64,000 nucleotides of DNA, from NCBI RefSeq assembly GCF_019091135.1, contig NZ_JAGXJW010000009.1, positions 96,414-160,413 on the forward strand, given 5' to 3'. Below are positions 8,101 through 15,600 of this stretch, piece by piece. The DNA comes from Cohnella sp. GbtcB17 (GTDB taxonomy: Bacteria > Bacillota > Bacilli > Paenibacillales > Paenibacillaceae). The stretch's first letter is position 1; every line of letters starts with the position of its first letter. The notes under the pieces are model-generated. The model was not told where the DNA came from and made no database searches. It saw only the letters and a list, made by a program, of their open reading frames with translations. A program made the position numbers and the translations under genes.

Positions 8101-10373
8101 GATTTGCGCTCGACTTGAACGATCCGACGAAAAAGATATGGATCTCCTCGTCAAGCGGCGGACACTTCGACGGCGGCGACGACGAGACGGTGACCTCCGG
8201 CGACAAGGTCGGGATGACGGCGCCTGCGCTGCCCGGTCCGTACATCATTTATGTGCTGGCGGAAGACGGCGAAGTGCTCAGTCAGTCGCACGCTCGTGTC
8301 GTGGTGACGGATACGACACTTGCAGATATTCCTCGAGAAGGTCTCGACTTATGGCTCAAGGCCGACGAGGGCGTGGAAAGAGACGGCAGCGGCAACGTGA
8401 CCGGATGGACGAATATGGGAAGTGTCCCGGCGAAGCTCGTCCCTGCGAACGTCCCCGGCAGCGGCGGCGACAATCTGGGAACGCCGACCGGCAATCCCAC
8501 GATTAAGAAAGACGTATACGACTATGTAGATTTCGCGGCGAACGCCAGGCCGCTTAAAGCTGCCGGCTTCAAAAATTACAACGGCAGCACGAAGATGACG
8601 ATCTACACGCTGGTTAAGCCGACTACCACGGCCAACAACTCCAGCGACCAAAGCGGCCTCGTTTATTTCGGATTAAACGAAGCTTATCAGACATGGGCCG
8701 CCAACGACGGGTGGAGCGGTATTAACCTCGGCGTAGGAACGAACAGAGTCAACCTCCGCTTCGGCAACGCGGACGGCAGCGTATCCGGCGGCGGGCAGTC
8801 CATCGCCACGTCGGCCACGAACGACCTGGTCAGTGTCCGGGCGCAGCTCGATGGAACGAACAGAGCTGTGTATGTGAACAACAACTCTATCGGCACCGGA
8901 ACCAACGCCAAGGCGCTGACAGGGAACCGATCGGATCTGGGCGTAGGCTACACGATGGCGGCTGCGACTCCGTATCGTTTCATGGGCAGAGTGCTGCAGG
9001 TTCTCATCTACGATCGTGTACTGACGGCTGAGGAAGTTGCGAAAATCGAAACCTACTTTAGCGAAGTCAAAGCAGGCCGCGGCGGCGCCGCAAACCCAAG
9101 CGTTCCGGCGAGCGTCGACAAAACGCTGCTGACCGCCTTGATCGGAACCGTCGATAACCTGGACCAAACGAAGTATACGGCCGACTCGTGGAATGTATTT
9201 GCAAACGCTTTAACAACGGCCCAAGCGGCCGTCTCGAACGGCGCGATCGGGCAGGATGCAGCGGACGATGCATACTACGCGCTGCGCGGCGCGATCAAAT
9301 CGCTTCAACTGTATACGGAGCTGGTCGTCACCGGCGAGGGGGGAGCGACCTCCATCACGACGAAAAACGGCACGCTGCAAATGTCTGCCGGAGTGCCCGC
9401 CGTATGGTCCGTAACCGCAGAGGACGGTTCGGAGACGCAAGCGGCGATCATCAGCGAGACGGGCTTGCTGACGGCCAAAAAGAACGGCGTCGTAAAAGTA
9501 ACGGCAAAAGCCAGCGACTCCGGTTTGAGCGGCTTCGCGCTGATCACGATCAGCGGGCAAGAAGGCGCGCTGCTGAGCGGACCGTCGTCCGTCTTGTCCG
9601 GCGAGCCGTTCAAGCTGAACTTCGGCTTGAACAACCTGACGTCGGAGGTATATGCGATCGATCTGACCGTTCGATACGATGCAGACAAGGTAGAGTACGT
9701 GTCGGGCGTCTCTCTGGTGGACGGCTTCTCGATCGTGCTTGACCAGGAAGGCACTTCGGGCGGCGAGGCCAAGATCCGATTCCTTGCCGCAGGCTCGGGT
9801 CAGGCCATCTCCAATACGGATAAATTGCTGGAGCTGAGCTTCAAGGCGAAAACAGTCGCCACGGCAGTCGAGGCGAACGCCATCAAAGTCGAAAACGTCG
9901 TCATCTCTGACGGCGTCACGGAAACACCGGTAAGCGCCGCCAGCCATAATGTGGCGATCGCGCTTAACGACAAAGCGGCGCTGAGCGCGGCTATTTCCGC
10001 GGCCGACAACCTCTTGACCGGCGCGATGGAAGGCACGTTCCTTGGACAATATGCGCCAGGCTCCAAAGCGCTGCTGCAAGCGAAGCTGACTGCGGCCAGG
10101 GACGCACTGGCCGATCCCGATCTGTCTCAGGCCGGCATTCAAGAGGCGGTGACGGCTTTGACGGACGCGACCTCCGCGTTCAGCGGATCTCTGAAAACGC
10201 TGGCTGGCGCAAGTACGGTGACCATCGGAGATCTGGCGGTCATCGGCAAGTACTACGGGCAAAGCAGCGCGGACGTCAATTGGACGCTGTACAAGGCGCT
10301 CGGTATTACGACGCCGCGCCCGATCGGGATTCAGGATCTGGCTGCGGTCGCTCAACGGATCATGAGCAACTGA
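5151..10373 (+). CDS. Secreted beta-helix protein with lectin-like, FIVAR, cohesin and dockerin-like modules
   Basis: The GTG at 5151 is chosen because CAAGGAGG sits 10 nt upstream and a clean signal peptide (about 1-27) begins there; the open frame reaches 5064. The product has 1740 residues. A right-handed parallel beta-helix (about 36-750) opens with IYVAPTGNDDTGNG and contains NDSGAIYSLGRQGD near 628-641, as in GH141-like and pectate-lyase-like enzymes. Next come an Ig-like segment, a LamG-like domain (about 1063-1306), a FIVAR segment (1322-1385), a Big2-like domain, a cohesin-like domain (about 1472-1603, with YAIDLTVRYDADKVEYVSG), a second FIVAR (1605-1682) and a dockerin-like tail (about 1687-1739). 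The tail keeps IGDLAVIGKYYG and IGIQDLAAVAQRI but lacks the DxNxDG calcium loops. It is followed by the cohesin-SLH gene. Substrate is unknown. Confidence 0.8.
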   Translation: MRKRALVWMMTLVMAFSMLPFAGAAAAADGGTPSATIYVAPTGNDDTGNGSQAKPYKTIGKAKAVVRTMPKTGGDIVVQIADGFYSLDETLVFTKEDSGSATSTIRYEAAPGAQPVVSAGQMLEKGVWTEAVGLTQTNGLKAYKTTLNRSDKLRAIYVNDKRANMTTSAQIASGNRTVTGTPTVSFTSADNPWAWQNGSNIRGGIVFDASVGLTTDTKNPQNIEAESMGGSTARWARPFVTFASIEQAPAASGKPGGVMLRFQMPYGAISQSLGNNTQYNPGNNQVIRNAFEFLNKRGDFYFDQAESTLYYIPLEGEDINTAEVVIPRLETVVDIRGIPVGDRLNPIAGSDDGRVKNITFNGLKFAHTDYKLFELTGTYTYSDGTGPVTTSSRGYASVQGSIVNKVYFPSSINWHETFYRGYDIPPAAVMINAARNIKVLNGEIGLAGFNGIHIENDVKDIEVTGNYIVDTLASGIVVGHPQHIYENDQAIKHESSVSISGTPIRSWAGVDKEKFAAGTEAVPENIYITNNFLYRTCYGFPGANALASFYTTNMQVLHNYIYDTTYGAMSIGWGWDEYDGFGFTAQGTNKTGGPYHGTHETSIARSPDITTTSRNNKINYNRIEEICTVVNDSGAIYSLGRQGDPGNLPGGGTWDTVNNLTNDPVTDKNSNWNPDNWTNFTEMNYNFLNPNPTDKPTTSNNWTNGFHPDEGSTFIKMIGNVIQSKLSHAPGQSRLFEFNNWKRKSDMIAVDGYVDGNNNQNGAPRIVNNNFKSEARIWPVKGNEIVLNSGLTNEYTHMIPRSLIADTEFELASNVILGKGEKLNRRGLLKAQDTVWLAPANTTTFSEGNTMTKAAGDANSIKAPNAAGEYKLYIQYGDGKATATSKYTVYVDQSAAAVNVNDGDQYEVSAVRPLELTLGAGYTFKLNGNAVTSGYKIATEGTWNLIGSTTTEPNAINVTFTTTISVANKLLPADVSVAPGGQVRFALDLNDPTKKIWISSSSGGHFDGGDDETVTSGDKVGMTAPALPGPYIIYVLAEDGEVLSQSHARVVVTDTTLADIPREGLDLWLKADEGVERDGSGNVTGWTNMGSVPAKLVPANVPGSGGDNLGTPTGNPTIKKDVYDYVDFAANARPLKAAGFKNYNGSTKMTIYTLVKPTTTANNSSDQSGLVYFGLNEAYQTWAANDGWSGINLGVGTNRVNLRFGNADGSVSGGGQSIATSATNDLVSVRAQLDGTNRAVYVNNNSIGTGTNAKALTGNRSDLGVGYTMAAATPYRFMGRVLQVLIYDRVLTAEEVAKIETYFSEVKAGRGGAANPSVPASVDKTLLTALIGTVDNLDQTKYTADSWNVFANALTTAQAAVSNGAIGQDAADDAYYALRGAIKSLQLYTELVVTGEGGATSITTKNGTLQMSAGVPAVWSVTAEDGSETQAAIISETGLLTAKKNGVVKVTAKASDSGLSGFALITISGQEGALLSGPSSVLSGEPFKLNFGLNNLTSEVYAIDLTVRYDADKVEYVSGVSLVDGFSIVLDQEGTSGGEAKIRFLAAGSGQAISNTDKLLELSFKAKTVATAVEANAIKVENVVISDGVTETPVSAASHNVAIALNDKAALSAAISAADNLLTGAMEGTFLGQYAPGSKALLQAKLTAARDALADPDLSQAGIQEAVTALTDATSAFSGSLKTLAGASTVTIGDLAVIGKYYGQSSADVNWTLYKALGITTPRPIGIQDLAAVAQRIMSN

Positions 10374-10440
10374 CGCATCATTGGCAACTAACGCATCATT
10401 GGCAACTAACGCATCAGGGGGAACTCACGCATCTTGGGAA
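10369..10440 (+). repeat. Four tandem copies of an 18-bp repeat at the 3' end of the beta-helix gene
   Basis: Units start at 10369, 10387, 10405 and 10423, with core AACGCATCATTGGCAACT. The stop codon (10371-10373) lies in the first unit, so the array is otherwise untranslated spacer. Confidence 0.85.
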
Positions 10441-10489
10441 ATTGGCAGTAATCGAATCGCTTCTAAAATTATCGTTAAGCTGATTGGTC

Positions 10490-10518
10490 GGGAGGAGGCG
10501 CTTTGGCGCCTTCCTCCC
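10490..10518 (+). other. Strong stem-loop between the beta-helix and cohesin-SLH genes
   Basis: GGGAGGAGGCGC pairs with GCGCCTTCCTCCC around a TTTG loop, with one bulged T. No T run follows, so it looks more like an attenuator or mRNA-stability hairpin than a terminator. The two genes may therefore be co-transcribed with unequal output. Confidence 0.6.
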
Positions 10519-10546
10519 CCCATCTATTTGGAAAGGAAGTTGGCGA

Positions 10547-12331
10547 ATGAGACAAACAAAAAGAAGCGGCTATTCCGTCGTGCCGAGAAAGCTGCAAATC
10601 GTCGGCTTAAGTCTTTTGCTGGCGAGCGCGCTTCTGTTAAGCCTGTTATCATCGGCGACTTCGGTCGCTTACGCCGCTTCGGCGTATACGCTATCCGTCT
10701 TGGACAGTCAGCCGATCGTCGGCCGCGAAGTGAGAGTCCAGGTGGTTGGCCAGGAGCTGACCGACGTGTATGCGGCAGAGCTGCAAGCGACGTTCGACGC
10801 CGATCATCTGCGATTCAAAAGCGCATCGAGCGAGCGATTCGGCTATGCCGTGACGCCTTCCGTGAACGGCGGCCAGATCGTATTGGCATTTACGAAAGTC
10901 GGACCGATCCCCGGTGAATCCGGGACGGCCGTGCTGGCGGAAATGGTATTTGAAACGACGGCACTGGGCAGCGGCACGGTCGAGCTCAAAAAAGTTAAAA
11001 CGGTGGACAGCGCGATGAAAGTCGCCGACGTCGAAGCGAACGCGGTCGCGAGCGTAACGGTGGTCGCGGCGCCGATTGATCCGGGTCCGGGCAGCAACCC
11101 CGGCGGCGGGAACGGCTCCGGCGGCGATACGCCTGTCGTTGTAGACGACGAAGGCGGCAAAGTCGTGGTCACGCCGACGCCGAAGGTCGACGGCTCGACG
11201 GGGCGGGTCGCAGCGAAAATCGACGAGCCGACCTGGCTAAGGGCCGTCGAAAAAACGGTGGCTGGGGGCGGCAAACTCAAAAAGATTCAATTGGCATTGG
11301 CCGAGGTGCCCGGCGGCAAATCTTACGCGCTGGAGCTGCCGGCTTTGGCTTTCCGCGCTTCCGCGGAAGCGCTGCTGGTCGAGATTTCCACGCCGCTTGC
11401 CACGGTCACTGTGCCAAACCATATGTTCCGGGACGGCGAGCTGCCGGCGGGCGATATCGAATTCCGCATCGAGCAAGCCGACGTCGGCGGATTGGACGAT
11501 AAGCTGCGCGCGCAAATCGGGGACCGTCCCGTTATCGACGTGAGCGTGTTCAGCGGCGGACAGAAGATATCCTGGAGCAATCCCAAGGCGCCTGTGACGA
11601 TCAGCGTGCCTTACAGTCCGACGGCGGAGGAACAGGGAGCGCCGGACCATATTACGATCTGGTATATTGACGGACAAGGCAAGGCGACCGCGGTACCAAG
11701 CGGTCGGTACGATCCGGCATCGGGAACCGTCCAGTTCCAGGTGACGCATTTAAGCCAATACGCGGTCGCGTTCGTGCAAAAAACGTTCGATGACCTCGGC
11801 AAAGTCGCCTGGGCGAAATCAGCGATTGAAGCGATGGCTTCCAAAGGAATCGTCAACGGCGTATCCGCGACGGAATTCAGGCCGGGGGCTTCCGTGAGCC
11901 GGGCGGATTTTGCGCTGCTGCTCGTCCGAACGATGGACTTGCAGGGAGCGGCGGGCGAAGCGTTTTCCGATGTGGCGGCGGACGCGTACTATGCGGATGC
12001 GGTAGCCGTGCTGCGCGGCCTGGGTATCGCCACGGGCTCCGGAGACAACCGGTTCCGCCCGAGCGACGCCATCACGAGACAGGACATGATGGTGCTGATC
12101 GCGAAGGCGCTGGCATACGCAGACAAAGCCGTACCTGCGCCTGCCGAACCGCTGAGCGGGTTCACCGATGCCGGCAGCGTGGCAGCGTACGCGCGCGACA
12201 GCGTCGCCGGACTGATTCATGCGGGCCTGGTCAACGGTTCGAATCAGCAGATCCATCCGAAAGCGTGGACGACGCGGGCGGAAACGGCCGTGCTGATGCA
12301 TCGCCTGTACAACTATTTTTATAAGGAATAG
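10547..12331 (+). CDS. Cohesin-SLH surface anchoring protein
   Basis: The ATG at 10547 follows GGAAAGGAAG by 7 nt; an in-frame start at 10484 lies inside the hairpin and is rejected. The product has 594 residues. A signal peptide (about 1-41) is followed by a cohesin-like domain (about 44-176, opening YTLSVLDSQPIVGREVRV, with DVYAAELQATFDADHLRF). Then come a Gly/Pro/Ser linker (177-200), a beta-rich domain common in Paenibacillus SLH proteins (205-410) and three SLH motifs (about 415-468, 470-524, 538-594). SLH motifs bind pyruvylated secondary cell-wall polymer, so the cohesin is displayed on the surface. This is the layout of an anchoring scaffoldin with one cohesin. Whether it binds the dockerin-like tail encoded just upstream is inference. 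A terminator follows. Confidence 0.82.
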   Translation: MRQTKRSGYSVVPRKLQIVGLSLLLASALLLSLLSSATSVAYAASAYTLSVLDSQPIVGREVRVQVVGQELTDVYAAELQATFDADHLRFKSASSERFGYAVTPSVNGGQIVLAFTKVGPIPGESGTAVLAEMVFETTALGSGTVELKKVKTVDSAMKVADVEANAVASVTVVAAPIDPGPGSNPGGGNGSGGDTPVVVDDEGGKVVVTPTPKVDGSTGRVAAKIDEPTWLRAVEKTVAGGGKLKKIQLALAEVPGGKSYALELPALAFRASAEALLVEISTPLATVTVPNHMFRDGELPAGDIEFRIEQADVGGLDDKLRAQIGDRPVIDVSVFSGGQKISWSNPKAPVTISVPYSPTAEEQGAPDHITIWYIDGQGKATAVPSGRYDPASGTVQFQVTHLSQYAVAFVQKTFDDLGKVAWAKSAIEAMASKGIVNGVSATEFRPGASVSRADFALLLVRTMDLQGAAGEAFSDVAADAYYADAVAVLRGLGIATGSGDNRFRPSDAITRQDMMVLIAKALAYADKAVPAPAEPLSGFTDAGSVAAYARDSVAGLIHAGLVNGSNQQIHPKAWTTRAETAVLMHRLYNYFYKE

Positions 12332-12353
12332 CGAACGGCAAGTTTACGAGCAA

Positions 12354-12403
12354 GGAGAGGACTCGCCCGCATGGAAGCGGCGCGCGGCCTCTCCTTTTTT
12401 TCA
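12354..12403 (+). terminator. Intrinsic terminator after the cohesin-SLH gene
   Basis: AAGGAGAGG pairs with CCTCTCCTT across a GC-rich loop, followed by eight or more T. Confidence 0.88.
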
Positions 12404-12494
12404 CGGGATTAGTCAAATGCCAATCGGGCAGCGAGCATGTCTATGGTTAGGCAATTCGACGAAAACAGGATAGAAATTTTTCGCGGCGCTTTTT

Positions 12495-12508
12495 TGTAAT
12501 CGCTTAAT
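12495..12508 (+). promoter_or_regulatory. Weak cre-like site before the alpha-amylase gene
   Basis: TGTAATCGCTTAAT matches the cre consensus at 12 of 14 positions. An unusually perfect ribosome-binding sequence (AGGAGGTGAT, 12551-12560) lies between it and the gene but has no usable start codon at the right distance. Confidence 0.25.
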
Positions 12509-12602
12509 AATCGTCTACATTCGCAATCGATATCTACCTCGAAAAAAAAGAGGAGGTGATATATTTACGGGGCCATATAAAAAGATTGGAAGGGGAATTG
12601 AA

Positions 12603-15600
12603 TTGAACAGGAAATGGAATAAGGTTTTGGCTCATGCGCTCGTATGGTGCATGGCAGTCGTTTCGTTCCCGTTTGTCACGACATCAAATCCGGCGTTCGC
12701 AGAAGAAACGGTCGAAGCGCCTGTGACGGCGTCAGCCGTCGCTGCGAACAGCGGCACGCCGGATCGCATTCGGGACGGCGTTATTTTGCACGCCTTTGAC
12801 TGGAATTTGAACGTCATCCAGGAAAACCTGCAGGCGATCGCCGACGCAGGCTACACGGCGATCCAGACGTCGCCGATCATGGGCAGCTCCTCCGGGGGGA
12901 CCGGCTGGGCTTCTTCCTATACACCCCGCAATATGGTCGCCGGCGGCAACGGCAACAAATTCGGCGACAGGGACGCGTTCGTAAGTCTGACCAACGCCGC
13001 CAATGCGCTCGGCATCAAGGTCATCGTCGACGTGATCGCGAACCACATGGGCGCCGCCGCCAACTCGGATGCCCCTTGGAACGACAGCACGTACTTCCAC
13101 AATGTGACCGGCAACGTAGGCTACAATGACCGTTTCCTACTGACCCAGCCGGAGATGATCAGCGGGCTGCGGGATCTGGACACGCACTCCAAGTTCGTTC
13201 AAGATTCCTACATCGCTTATCTGAAAGACATCATCGACGCCGGCGCGAGCGGGTTCCGCTACGACGCCATCAAGCACATCGAGCTGGACGACGACGAGCC
13301 TTCCCCGGCGAGCATCGCCGCGGGCGCCACGAATCCGAGATATGCGGACGGGAAGTTTGCCAGCGATTACATTAAGAACATCACCGGCGCCGCTAAGGCT
13401 TATCTGGAGGAGAAAGGCAAGGTCAACTTCCAGTACGGCGAGGTGCTGCAAGGCGGAGACCCCAACATGGACAGGATGCAAGGCTATGCCAAGTATGTCG
13501 ACCTGACTGCTTCCAAGTATGGTCATGATGTGCGCGGCGTCCTCGAAGTCGGTGATATCGGCCGTCTCGACAAGTGGGCTGATTACGGCGCCGAGGGTCT
13601 GACGCCCGACCGGCTGGTGCCGTGGGTAGAATCCCACGATACTTACAACAACGAAGGAGAGTCCCTGAGCTTCAGCCCGAAGCAGATCCGGCAGGGCTGG
13701 GCGATGATCGCCGCCCGGAAGGACGCTTCGCCTCTCTTCTTCGCCCGTAACGTCAATGCCGACGGTACGCAGCGAGCCAATGTGCGGACTGCGGACAACG
13801 TCGCCAACAGCAAGCCCCAATGGACGCATCCCGAGGTCGTGGCCGTCAACAAGTTCCACAACGCGATGGCGGGACGCGACGAGAATCTGGTAAGTCTCGG
13901 CAACACTGCCGTTATGATCGAGCGCGGCACGACCGCGGACGGCGGCGGCGCGGTGCTGGTCAACACGAGCAAGACCGACCGCGTGCTCGGCAGCGTGCCG
14001 GTGAAGTTCCTGAAGGACGGCTTCTATGTCAACACGCTGAACCCGAGCAACGTGTTCACCGTGGCGAACGGTAGAATCAGCGGGACCCTTCCCGGCAACC
14101 CTGCCAAAGTATCGAACACCGATACCAACCCGAATCCGGGCCTCGTGGTGCTGATGGACCGCGAGAGCGCAATGCCCGCCATTTTGGCGGCCATGCCGAG
14201 CGATGACGACGTCATCGCCGGCAATAGCTTCACCGGCAATCAGCTGAAGCTCAGACTGTCGGCGGTCAATGTGACCGAAGGGATGTATGCCGTCAACAAC
14301 GGCGTCGCCGCGAGCTTTGCCAACGACGACATCATCACCGTGAGCGCCAATTACAACGATCCGCTCACCGTCACGCTGATGGGCCGGGCAGCCGGTGGCA
14401 ATTGGATCACCCGGGAATTCACCTACACAAGGGTAGAGCCTGAAAAAGCGACAGCGCCGCCGATCGCTGAGCCGACGCACGTCAACGTTTATTTCTCCAT
14501 CAACCGTCATGCGAACTACCAGGCGTGGGGCACCTACACCTACGGCGTGAGGGCTTATACCTTTAATCCCGAGCTGTTCGGCGGATGGCCCGGCGGCACG
14601 ATGACGAGAATGAAGTACAACGGTGCCGACACCCATTGGTACATGATTAAAATGCCGCGGGCTGCCGTCGGCGGTATCATCTTCAACACGCGCACGAACG
14701 CGGACGTCCAACAGCAATCCAATCAACCGGCGATTACCGCCTCCATGCTCAACAACGAGCAATTGTACTTCTATGGCACCAGCAATACGCTGACGAACTA
14801 TAACATCAACGGCTCGTCCGATACCGGCAACAACGCCCGCGCCAACTGGGACACGGCGTTTGCCGCAGGCAACAACATCGGCTACGCGGCCAGCGGCGTA
14901 TTCCCGCCGGGACGCAACGGCGTGATGTTCGACACGTCGGGCGGCAGCGCGGTCCCGAATCAGTATGTCCGAGACGGCGCTAAAGCGACCCGGCCGGCAA
15001 CCGATCCTACGCGCAGCGGGTACCTCTTCGACGGAAAATGGTACACCGATCCGGCGATGACGCAGGTATACGATTTCGACAAGCCGGTGGTCAACACCCT
15101 CGGCGAAGATCAAATTTACGCCATGACGCTTTATGCCGGATGGATCAAGCTGGATGCGGACAAAGCCTTGGTCGATTTCAATACCCAGGGCGGCAGCCCG
15201 GTCATGTCCGTTGCCAACGTCGTTTACGGCACCAAGATCGAAGCGCCGCAGCCGCCGGTCCGGAACGGCTATACGTTCGGCGGCTGGTACAAGGATGCGG
15301 AGTTCAACAACGAATGGAACTTCGGCACGGATACGGTGGCGGCGTCGATGACGCTGTTCGCCAAGTGGAACCTGGTGTCCTACGCGATCGCTTATAAGGA
15401 CGGTGCAAGTTCCGCTGTCATGCCGGGCACCGAACCGGCTGCCTATACGATTGTCACGCCGACGCTTGACCTGATCGCCCCGAGCTCGAAGGAAGGCTAT
15501 ACGTTTGTCGGCTGGTTCACCGATCCGCAATTTAAGATGAGCTCCAAGCTCGACAGCATCGCGGAAGGCTCCGTAGGCGATCTGACGCTGTACGCCCGCT

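Noticed and set aside
12551..12560. Start of a leader peptide after AGGAGGTGAT
   Set aside because: No ATG, GTG or TTG occurs at usable distance, so no peptide can be supported.
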